Origin: Spirochaetaceae bacterium
GTDB lineage: Bacteria > Spirochaetota > Spirochaetia > Treponematales > Breznakiellaceae
Length of the DNA stretch: 12,418 nucleotides
Assembly: GCA_031265535.1 (NCBI GenBank)
Contig: JAISCO010000245.1
Location: forward strand, 1-12,418
Reading direction: 5' to 3'
A program made the position numbers and the translations under genes. Shown piece after piece: positions 6,551-12,418 of this stretch. The first letter of the stretch is position 1. The number at the start of each line of letters is the position of its first letter. Below the pieces are notes generated by a model that did not search any database, was not told where the DNA came from, and worked only from the letters and a program-made list of their open reading frames with translations.

Positions 6551-7987
6551 TTATAATTTTCTTTCCGTTGCTGTATCTTTGATTAAGACACTCTCAATAT
6601 GCCATTTTGATAACAAAATAACGCAGAATAGCATTATACACGAAAAAATACGCAAGTCAAAAACTGTTATGCCAAACAAAAACGGCATATAGACAGAGCT
6701 TCCGGAAAAAATTATTAAAGGACATACAAACCAGCGTTTGGGAAAACAAGCGGCATAGATTATACTCGCGATTTCTACAACATAAAAATAACGTTCGTGC
6801 ATATGCGGCAGGAAATATACGGTTATCATGGCGGAAAGCAAGTATAATGATACCATTTTTCCCATATCGGTTGTTCTTTTGTACAAGGACATAAAAAACA
6901 CTCCGGCAAGCATTGAAGCGGTAAAAATAATACCTGCGTTACTCAGCGCCGCGCCCGCAACAGAGTTATTTATCCCGTTGACTAATCCAAATACAGTCGG
7001 AGCGTTTAACGTCAATTCGGAATAACCGCCTAACTGTTTAACAAGCGCCAACAACCAATAATAAACAGGGGAACCAAATAACCAGGTAACCGCAGTTATA
7101 CCAAAAAATCCAATAAAGGCAAAAAGCAAATCCTTAAATTTCCATTTGCCGAATATATACAAAATAATTATAAACGGTAATATAAAAATCGATTGTAGCT
7201 TGAAGGAAAATGCAATGCCATAAACCAGTAACGCCCATCGAGCTTTATTTTGAAGGAAAAACAATAACGCAAGTATTAGAAATGTTGTATAAATACCGTC
7301 ACATTGAGCCCAAAACCCACTGTTAAGGAATACCGTTGGACAAAACAAAACGGCACAAAATGACGCAAATGATTTCTTTAATGATTTCGTAACAAAAAAC
7401 ACCGTCTTGAAAACAACGACGGATAAAATAAAATCAAATAATATCGAAACAAATTTTACCGCAGCTAACGCAATATTTTCCGGTAAATACGATATAAAGC
7501 CTAATATAAGAAGATACGGGGCTGTATAGTTACTATCGATTGTTGCCAGCCCCCCCCCCCTAGTTATATTATTTTGACGCAAATAATTTGTCCACGGTTC
7601 TATAAACGCGGAATAATCTATCGAAACATATTCTAATCCCGATACACGTAACAGTAATGCTAAAAGACTTGCAAAAAACAGGGAAACGCCCAATAGATGT
7701 TTTCGCGTTACCAGCAACAGTTGCTCGATACTGACAAAAGCAAGTGTTATTGATGCTGCTGCCCAACAGAAAAATCCGGCAATTCCAACCGCAATGGCAG
7801 AACGCACCACGGCAAACCATTCTTGATAATTATTTAGTTTTCTTCCGAGTATATTATTTTCGGCAAAATCTAGAATTATTTTGACGTTGTTATTATGTCG
7901 CAGCCAAACTAGTATAGCGGCAACAACAAATAAAACAACTCCAATGCTGAATGTTAAGATTTTTACACGTTGAAATATTCGGTTCAT
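6551..7987 (-). CDS. GT-C-type integral membrane glycosyltransferase, putative phase-variable
   Basis: This encodes 478 residues with about 10-12 hydrophobic segments. Features typical of GT-C polyprenyl-sugar-dependent transferases of the mannosyltransferase-like group are visible. They are an acidic pair-aromatic motif in the first large outer loop (SIDYSAFIEPW, about 122-132), GFWAQCDGIY with a following leucine-rich helix, FSFKLQSIFILPF (about 265-280), and HMHERYFY near the C-terminus. The likely role is addition of a sugar to a surface glycan outside the inner membrane; the sugar and acceptor are unknown. Start: ATG with GGAGA six bases upstream, preferred to an upstream TTG. Residues 143-146 (RGGG) are encoded by a run of 11 G. 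It lies 172 bases after the 602-residue membrane protein gene and is probably co-transcribed. Confidence 0.8.
   Translation of the reverse strand: MNRIFQRVKILTFSIGVVLFVVAAILVWLRHNNNVKIILDFAENNILGRKLNNYQEWFAVVRSAIAVGIAGFFCWAAASITLAFVSIEQLLLVTRKHLLGVSLFFASLLALLLRVSGLEYVSIDYSAFIEPWTNYLRQNNITRGGGLATIDSNYTAPYLLILGFISYLPENIALAAVKFVSILFDFILSVVVFKTVFFVTKSLKKSFASFCAVLFCPTVFLNSGFWAQCDGIYTTFLILALLFFLQNKARWALLVYGIAFSFKLQSIFILPFIIILYIFGKWKFKDLLFAFIGFFGITAVTWLFGSPVYYWLLALVKQLGGYSELTLNAPTVFGLVNGINNSVAGAALSNAGIIFTASMLAGVFFMSLYKRTTDMGKMVSLYLLSAMITVYFLPHMHERYFYVVEIASIIYAACFPKRWFVCPLIIFSGSSVYMPFLFGITVFDLRIFSCIMLFCVILLSKWHIESVLIKDTATERKL
7550..7560 (-). repeat. Poly-G tract (11 G) inside the 478-residue glycosyltransferase gene
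   Basis: Eleven uninterrupted C on the plus strand are eleven G in the coding strand, read as AGG GGG GGG GGG (R-G-G-G). With 12 G the frame meets TAG six codons past the tract; with 10 G it meets TAG about 16 codons past it. The present length is therefore the only open state among neighbouring lengths, as expected for on/off switching by slipped-strand mispairing. Confidence 0.85.
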
Positions 7988-8159
7988 TTGTATCTCCAAT
8001 TTTTATTGATGCCTCTATTGGGATTTACTGAATTTTACATAACATTCTGATTGCTTATAACATTTTGCCGCCCCAAAAAATGCGCGGTCTTTTCAAGGCA
8101 AACAAAACGTGCCGAAGCAAGGATATATGAACGGAATTTGAAATACCACTGGCCGCTTA

Positions 8160-9968
8160 CTAATCCACGAACACATCATCAAAAGCCGCCGCGGCGGACG
8201 AATAGCGGAAGATGACAAAATTATAATCCTCATAATCCGGCTTGTACTGAGCAAATTTTTCATCCTGTCTCACTTCATCCTTGGTCAACAGCAAAAAAGT
8301 TTCACCTTTGTGATAGTCGGGATTTTCATAGGCGATAACACGCAACCAGTTGGGAGTACGAATATTTTCGGAATGGAGACCAAGCGTTTCTATCCGTCCG
8401 TTCGTCAATTCCGTAAGCACATTCGCGTTCCAAAACGTGGCGAGTCCAAAACGCAAATTGTTTTCCTCCAAATAAGCTATGCTGTCTTTTCTATAATTGT
8501 TAGAATCATAAAACGGCAGGCCGCAAAGCCGCATGAGACCGGAGCCGATTATTACAAAGGCAATCCCGCAAATAAACAGTCTGGCGTTTTTGAAGGGCAT
8601 ATTTCTTTTAGCAAATTCAAAAATTATCGCGAGCACCGGTACATATAATATCTGTAACGGTATAAGATGCCTGAAATCACCGTCAATTACTTGAAAAAGT
8701 ACGACATGATATATTGAAGACACGATAAAAAAATATACAAATAAAATGTTTGTTTCCATTTTGTTATTCGTATGATGTCTTTTTATAATTTTCACAGCCT
8801 CGTAAAATATGAGAAAGACGACAATAATAGAAGCAAAACTTAAAATTCCCTGTGGCGACATAAACTTTGCGTTGGGCGTGAATCCCAAAAATTCAACAAA
8901 ACCATATATTGTATTGCCAAGCTGTTGAAAAAATGCTCCACGCAAGTCTATTATGGCGGCACCATGATGCGAATGAAATTCATAAATATAATGCAGTAAA
9001 AAATTTACCGCATAACCAAAAACGCACAGCACAAAGCTGACAACACTCAACAGAAACGGCTTTGAATTAAACTTCGTGTTTTTTCCAATAAAACAAGCGC
9101 ATAAGGCCATAACAAGTACAGGAACCTGAATATTCATCAGTCCCCGTATTCCGCCCACGCCGAATACAAACGAAAGAAGCGCAAAGAAGATAAAGGCGGC
9201 CGTTGATTTCTTGCCGGAATTAAGCAGAATCGCGAATAATCCCAGATAGCAAAAGAACATAGCGATAAAAAACACATAATATCCACCGAACAGCACAATC
9301 TCCCAATAGACCATCGAAACCGGTAAAACGAGAAACAACGATGTAAACAAAACAATTTTTTTTGAGACGGAAAACTGTCTCATCATAAAGAAGTATGAGG
9401 CCAGTAAAACTATATTGTTCAGCAATAGCGTAATTGCTCTTACAACACGCCAGTCATCGAACAGTTTAAACAACGGCACAAAAAACAACTGCTGGTATAC
9501 GAGCCGAATTTCCGTTGAATACACCCAGTTTGAAGTTACCAGTCTGTTTTCTTTCGCAAGAAGATTCCCCAGAACCATCTCACTTGACATATCGGAGTTG
9601 AGCCACTGCCTGCCGTATATATATGCCATGTATGTTGATACCGCGAGAATCCCCACGATACAAAGATATAAAATGTTTACGAGGACTCTGCCCCCCCCCC
9701 CATATCCTATCTTTTCAAAGTATAAAATACACAAAACAAATACAAAGAACAATATTATGAAAACACCGGATGAATTGATAAATTCCCGCCATGTTGTGCC
9801 TGTTAACAGCTTGACACGTTCCATTGTCACTATAATCCATCTGTTCAGCGGCGAAAAAACAATGAGAACACATGCGGCAATGGCGCAAAACGCGATAACC
9901 GCAATCAGTTTTTTACACTTATCAACAAATTCACGCTTATCAAAAAGTCCTTGAATATAATCAATCAT
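8160..9968 (-). CDS. Large multi-pass GT-C-like membrane protein, putative phase-variable
   Basis: This encodes 602 residues. About 11 hydrophobic segments cover residues 20-480, followed by a soluble C-terminal domain of about 110 residues (from NNYRKDSIAYLEENN, with ATFWNANVLTELTNGRIETL). In the first large outer loop the acidic motif SDMSSEMVLG, followed by NRLVTSNWVYSTE, resembles the catalytic-loop acidic motif of ArnT/PMT-like GT-C enzymes. The likely role is glycosyl transfer or glycolipid modification in the envelope; the assignment is by architecture only. I chose the ATG at 9966-9968, preceded by AGGGAT, over an upstream TTG. Residues 90-93 (GGGG) come from an 11-G run. It follows the small membrane-protein gene by 39 bases, suggesting an operon. 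Confidence 0.75.
   Translation of the reverse strand: MIDYIQGLFDKREFVDKCKKLIAVIAFCAIAACVLIVFSPLNRWIIVTMERVKLLTGTTWREFINSSGVFIILFFVFVLCILYFEKIGYGGGGRVLVNILYLCIVGILAVSTYMAYIYGRQWLNSDMSSEMVLGNLLAKENRLVTSNWVYSTEIRLVYQQLFFVPLFKLFDDWRVVRAITLLLNNIVLLASYFFMMRQFSVSKKIVLFTSLFLVLPVSMVYWEIVLFGGYYVFFIAMFFCYLGLFAILLNSGKKSTAAFIFFALLSFVFGVGGIRGLMNIQVPVLVMALCACFIGKNTKFNSKPFLLSVVSFVLCVFGYAVNFLLHYIYEFHSHHGAAIIDLRGAFFQQLGNTIYGFVEFLGFTPNAKFMSPQGILSFASIIVVFLIFYEAVKIIKRHHTNNKMETNILFVYFFIVSSIYHVVLFQVIDGDFRHLIPLQILYVPVLAIIFEFAKRNMPFKNARLFICGIAFVIIGSGLMRLCGLPFYDSNNYRKDSIAYLEENNLRFGLATFWNANVLTELTNGRIETLGLHSENIRTPNWLRVIAYENPDYHKGETFLLLTKDEVRQDEKFAQYKPDYEDYNFVIFRYSSAAAAFDDVFVD
9691..9701 (-). repeat. Poly-G tract (11 G) inside the 602-residue membrane protein gene
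   Basis: Eleven uninterrupted C on the plus strand, read on the coding strand as GGG GGG GGG GGC (four glycines). Loss of one G gives TAA five codons past the tract; gain of one G gives TGA about 36 codons past it. As with the tract at 7550-7560, the present length is the open one among its neighbours. Confidence 0.85.
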
Positions 9969-10007
9969 CACGATCCCTATAATTTTCAACAAATACTTCC
10001 ATATTTT

Positions 10008-10379
10008 TTATATCATTAATATTATCAACCGAACAATATTTATTGCAAAATCTAATGCCGCAATGTATACGGCTATATAGACAATGTGAGATTTACGCAA
10101 AACTGTGGATTCAATTTTAGGCAATAATTGTTTGGAAATTTTCTTGCTTTTAAACCATATTATGGCCAAAAAAATTATAAAAGTTAAATAATCTATAATA
10201 AATGGAAAGAATATATCAATATGGTTAAAAAGATCTTTTATACTTAGATTTTTAACAAAGAGCATATAAAGTTTACCACTCTGTATAACTTTATAAACAA
10301 TATATATTTTTACTGTAATGCTTGCTATATTTTCATCTTTGTAAAATACATTTTTGTTCAATCGGTTCATCTGATTCAT
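10008..10379 (-). CDS. Small AT-rich membrane protein, unknown function
   Basis: This encodes 123 residues from an ATG preceded by AGGGGA at six bases, a good ribosome binding site. The N-terminal 45 residues are polar to mildly hydrophobic (a possible helix around ITVKIYIVYKVI). Two clear membrane segments follow, about 54-77 (IDIFFPFIIDYLTFIIFLAIIW) and about 98-122, separated by a lysine-rich loop. The family is not recognised. It stands 39 bases before the 602-residue GT-C-like gene and may be the first gene of that operon. Upstream, the leader contains weak TTG-rich and TAATAA-like promoter boxes around 10395-10430 that I cannot call with confidence, and a palindrome AATGC-TAA-GCATT at about 10507-10519. 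The gene is far more AT-rich than the opp operon. Confidence 0.55.
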   Translation of the reverse strand: MNQMNRLNKNVFYKDENIASITVKIYIVYKVIQSGKLYMLFVKNLSIKDLFNHIDIFFPFIIDYLTFIIFLAIIWFKSKKISKQLLPKIESTVLRKSHIVYIAVYIAALDFAINIVRLIILMI

Positions 10380-10587
10380 TGTTTCCCCTAATTTATAATT
10401 TTATTATTTGGCTTTTTATCAATATGCAAAAAAATTCAAAAAAATATTTAAGGCAAATTTGCGCATTACATACCGGCTGTATATGACATTTGTACGGACA
10501 ATAGGCAATGCTAAGCATTATCGAATCCCGTCCAATATGGCGGAGAATAACGCACAAAGCGCACAGTCCGAATGCGATTTTTCGTAG

Positions 10588-10638
10588 CCCAGCCACCTAC
10601 TGGCGGCAAAGCGTAGGCAGTCCTGTTATGTGCAGTAC
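10588..10638 (-). repeat. Family C repeat, copy 1
   Basis: This 51-bp segment matches 10977-11027 at about 38 of 51 positions in the same orientation, including the blocks CTACTGGCG and CCTGTTAT. It has a CCTAC...GTAGG inner stem. Read on the minus strand it starts with a CATAAC-type motif about eight bases past the stop of the decayed PIN gene, and a GCGTTAT occurs further on, near 10549. Position after a gene and the inverted CATAAC/GTTAT pair recall integron attC sites, but I could not find the inner complementary arms expected of one. Confidence 0.5.
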
Positions 10639-10645
10639 CCATATT

Positions 10646-10943
10646 TCAATTGTTGATTATTTCTATAAATTCTCTTGGTGTTAATATATTCTTTTCTTTT
10701 GGAAAATGTTTTATGTTTCTTGTAATTAAAAATCAACTTCACTGCTTTTGTACAATTCATAAAATATCCTATCATCTTTATCAGAAATTTTATATTTTGT
10801 GGAATTGAAATTGTATATTTTTCATCATTTTTCATGAATTCCAATATTATTTTTATTTAGTCTTTATTTATTTTGAACTTTTCTTTGTTTAATACGTCAA
10901 TATATTCCATTTCTTGTTCTTCTGGTAATATTTTCAAAATACT
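10646..10943 (-). pseudogene. Decayed PIN-domain toxin gene fragment
   Basis: No single frame covers it, but pieces in three frames join into a PIN-domain protein of the toxin-antitoxin type. From the left on the minus strand: a first piece with EYIDVLNKEKFKINKD, then an in-frame TAA, then IKIILEFMKNDEKYTIS. A frame change near SIPQ follows, then DKDDRIFYELYKSSEVDF, where D-x2-D-x2-F is the family's conserved acidic motif. A second change in a T run (five T where six would keep the frame) follows, then LITRNIKHFPKEK and ILTPREFIEIINN with a TGA stop. The N-terminal third with the first catalytic aspartate is missing; sequence homologous to the family stops near the upstream family C repeat. 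One nonsense and two frameshift lesions argue against function. No antitoxin gene is seen. Confidence 0.7.
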
Positions 10944-10976
10944 TGCCCAAGCGGAATGATCTAGCCGTTACAAAGG

Positions 10977-11027
10977 CCGAGCCGTCTACTGGCGATGAAA
11001 CGTAAATAGACCTGTTATATGCAGCAC
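10977..11027 (-). repeat. Family C repeat, copy 2
   Basis: This is the partner of 10588-10638, in direct orientation and about 75% identical. On the minus strand it begins about 24 bases past the stop of the 239-residue lipoprotein gene, so both copies occupy the same place relative to a gene end. The inner stem here is GTCTA...TAGAC, different from copy 1 but again self-complementary. Similarity fades just before the PIN fragment begins. Confidence 0.5.
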
Positions 11028-11050
11028 ATTTTTGCTTTTGCAACTATATT

Positions 11051-11770
11051 TTATAGTCCAGCAAAACGAATATATTTCGATATAAGTTCTCGTCCATCTA
11101 TTTTAATAATCAATGTATCAGAATCCCATCCATAAAGAATATCTTCAAAATAAAATGGTGAATAATATAAACTATTTTCATTTCTCTTTTGATTATAAGC
11201 TCTTGCTACATTATCCATATCAGTAACAATAACATCCATATTTTGACCGTCAAGATAAGACCTTATCATTTCAACAGATACGATGCCCACAATTGAAAAT
11301 GTATCTATAATTATATCTCCATCTACTAAGACAATATCGTCCGCAATTTCAATTGTGTAATTTTCTATGGAATCATGTCCTGATAAAAATGAAATATCTG
11401 GCTTCACGGTATTTAGAGCAGCTAAATACGAATTGGCAATCTCCTCTATTTCATCACCAAGAGTAATAGTAAATTCCAAAGATGATGATTGTTTTACCGT
11501 ATCAAAACCAACTGTTTCATATATTTCATCCAATTCCATTGGGATAGTCCACTTTTCCCTTAAAGTGTTATCGTAATCATATTCCAAACATTTCTCAACT
11601 AACTTTTTACAAGCCTCTATCTGCTGATTAATCAACATTCGATATAATTTTCCAATTTCTGTTTTCGCATCATATGAATAAGGTTTTTCAGAGGTTGGAG
11701 AGTTAGGACAAGCAACAAAAATTACCAAAATGAATGAACATAATAAGCATAATTTCAATAATCTTTTCAT
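11051..11770 (-). CDS. Putative exported lipoprotein, unknown function
   Basis: This encodes 239 residues. A signal peptide with basic start (MKRLLK), a long hydrophobic core and a lipobox-like FVAC with cysteine 21 indicates export and lipid anchoring. The mature protein is acidic, with a helical part (about 35-75), several beta-like acidic stretches (IEIADDIVLVDGDIIIDTF) and no repeat or catalytic motif that I recognise. The ATG is preceded by AGAGGA at five to six bases, a good ribosome binding site. It is AT-rich, unlike the opp genes. It is followed closely by family C copy 2 and the PIN remnant, so it may be the gene of a cassette-like unit. A similar acidic lipoprotein organisation occurs at 5512-6387 but I see no clear sequence relation. 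Confidence 0.7.
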   Translation of the reverse strand: MKRLLKLCLLCSFILVIFVACPNSPTSEKPYSYDAKTEIGKLYRMLINQQIEACKKLVEKCLEYDYDNTLREKWTIPMELDEIYETVGFDTVKQSSSLEFTITLGDEIEEIANSYLAALNTVKPDISFLSGHDSIENYTIEIADDIVLVDGDIIIDTFSIVGIVSVEMIRSYLDGQNMDVIVTDMDNVARAYNQKRNENSLYYSPFYFEDILYGWDSDTLIIKIDGRELISKYIRFAGL

Positions 11771-11955
11771 TTTTTCCTCTATAATCCTTTTACATAATAA
11801 TTTTTAAAAATTTAAGCCAAATGGCGTATAACTTCATTTAAATGACATGCATTGAAACGAATAAGTCAAATAGGATTGAGTGGTCGTCGATTTGTGAAAG
11901 TGGGTGAATTTCTGGTGGTTTGCCGAAGGTAAAACGCCATGTCTGGATGCATATT
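11771..11955. other. Upstream region of the lipoprotein gene, no gene seen
   Basis: Next to the lipoprotein start lies very AT-rich DNA in which TTGGCT followed after 17 bases by TTATGT could be a weak minus-strand promoter. A perfect 12-base palindrome, TCATTTAAATGA, sits at 11834-11845, next to GTTATACGCC on the minus strand, which resembles the GTTAT end of an integron recombination site. From 11846 to 11955 short open frames exist on both strands but none has a start with a binding site or a recognisable product. Confidence 0.3.
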
Positions 11956-12106
11956 GGGACCAGTCCCACCTCCGGCTTGCCGGGGGTGCTTACCGCGCAA
12001 GGGATTGGAGGGGCGGGGCCACCGCAGGTGGCCTCGGTCGCGGCGCAACGCGCCGGGACGGAACCCCCGCAAAGCCCGGTTTTTTGCGGAGCAAAAAATG
12101 CGCCCA
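11956..12106 (-). repeat. Family B hairpin-rich repeat, copy downstream of the nuclease-like gene
   Basis: Read on the minus strand it runs from TGGGCGCATTTTTTGC through CCGGGCTTTGCGGGGGTTCCGTCCC, a GGCGCG-TT-GCGCC hairpin, GCCACC-TGC-GGTGGC and CCCCTCCAATCCCTTGCGC, and ends with CCCCGGC-AA-GCCGG and GGGAC-TG-GTCCC hairpins. The first hairpin (12080-12098) equals that of the copy at 752-896, whereas the third equals that of the copy at 5244-5430. It starts about 43 bases past the stop of the gene at the right edge. Confidence 0.8.
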
Positions 12107-12148
12107 GATAACTAAAAATACAAATGCTGTTTCTGTCCGGTTCAGATG

Positions 12149-12418
12149 CTAACATCCGACGACACGCACGGTGCCTTCCATCTTCCAACTGATGCGCTCG
12201 TCCCACGGCTTTTTGCGCGTCTCGGGGCGGCGGTCAAAGATGAAGAGATACGCGGGGGCTTGCGGGGCGATCCGGTCGCGGTAGCGGCTTATCTGCGCAA
12301 GGCCCTCCGCGAGGATTTCCTCCGGGCTGTCGTGCGCGCGGAGCAGTTTTATTTCTATTATATGCCACTGTTTGGCGTATTCTATCGCAAGGTCAACGCG
12401 GCCACGCCCGGCGGCGCA
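12149..12418 (-). CDS. PD-(D/E)XK nuclease-like C-terminal domain protein (partial)
   Basis: Only the last 89 codons and a TAG stop lie in the window; the 5' part is beyond the right edge. The visible part holds GRVDLAIEY and, 13 residues after that aspartate, HIIEIKLL. This is the D...ExK arrangement of the PD-(D/E)XK nuclease fold (D9, E22 and K24 of the visible part). It is followed by a helix LAEGLAQISRYRDRI, a strand AYLFIFDRRPE and a tail with PWDERISWKMEG and VRVVG. This layout fits the C-terminal domain of AAA-ATPase-like proteins with a PD-(D/E)XK domain that are abundant in host-associated bacteria. The role is unknown; an ATPase half cannot be confirmed here. The segment is markedly richer in G+C than the lipoprotein gene beside it. 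Confidence 0.75.
   Translation of the reverse strand, partial: CAAGRGRVDLAIEYAKQWHIIEIKLLRAHDSPEEILAEGLAQISRYRDRIAPQAPAYLFIFDRRPETRKKPWDERISWKMEGTVRVVGC

Noticed and set aside
7988..7999. TTG start adding four residues to the 478-residue glycosyltransferase
   Set aside because: The TTG overlaps the GGAGA binding site of the ATG at 7985-7987.
9969..9992. TTG start adding eight residues to the 602-residue membrane protein
   Set aside because: The ATG at 9966-9968 has a binding site upstream, and the added residues overlap that site.
10626..10844. A 72-residue protein on the minus strand
   Set aside because: It crosses two frame changes of the PIN remnant and reads most of it out of frame, so it is not a real product.
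11838..12206. Open frames of 63-122 codons on both strands
   Set aside because: They run through the family B copy and stop at unrelated flanks; no binding site or family motif.

Overview
The window looks like a piece of a host-associated spirochaete chromosome, most likely Treponema-like. This is an inference, because no rRNA or tRNA is present to fix the taxon. It rests on loosely conserved lipoboxes, poly-G tracts inside membrane-protein genes, many hairpin-rich repeats, and a mosaic of a balanced-GC core operon with very AT-rich accessory genes. Every gene I accept lies on the minus strand. Long plus-strand reading frames are antisense shadows.

Layout from left to right. Positions 1-330 hold a composite of two unrelated hairpin-rich repeats (family A copy 1 and a short family B copy) beside a small membrane-protein gene (330-617). 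Positions 752-896 hold another B copy. Positions 954-5014 are a compact oligopeptide/dipeptide ABC importer operon, transcribed oppB-oppC-oppD-oppF, with short gaps, one ATGA overlap and a near-ideal sigma70-type promoter at 5080-5108. No substrate-binding protein gene is in view. Positions 5244-5430 hold a B copy. Positions 5512-6387 encode a putative lipoprotein whose middle contains a complete 150-bp family A element read in frame as 50 extra residues. Positions 6551-10379 carry three membrane-protein genes. Two are large GT-C-like integral membrane proteins, and each contains an uninterrupted tract of 11 G in its coding strand, which makes both candidate phase-variable genes. Positions 10588-11770 are an AT-rich accessory stretch: a lipoprotein gene and a decayed PIN-domain toxin gene, each followed at its 3' end by a copy of a 51-bp repeat (family C), an arrangement like gene cassettes. 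Positions 11956-12106 hold a last B copy. The window ends in the 3' part of a gene with a PD-(D/E)XK nuclease-like domain.

The main biology is peptide import plus a probable switchable surface-glycan or envelope module. The most unusual structures are the two repeat families. Family A is 150 bp, exactly 50 codons, and is tolerated inside a protein-coding gene. Family B consists of conserved blocks alternating with hairpins whose stem sequences are swapped between copies while complementarity is kept, and its copies sit just downstream of gene ends.
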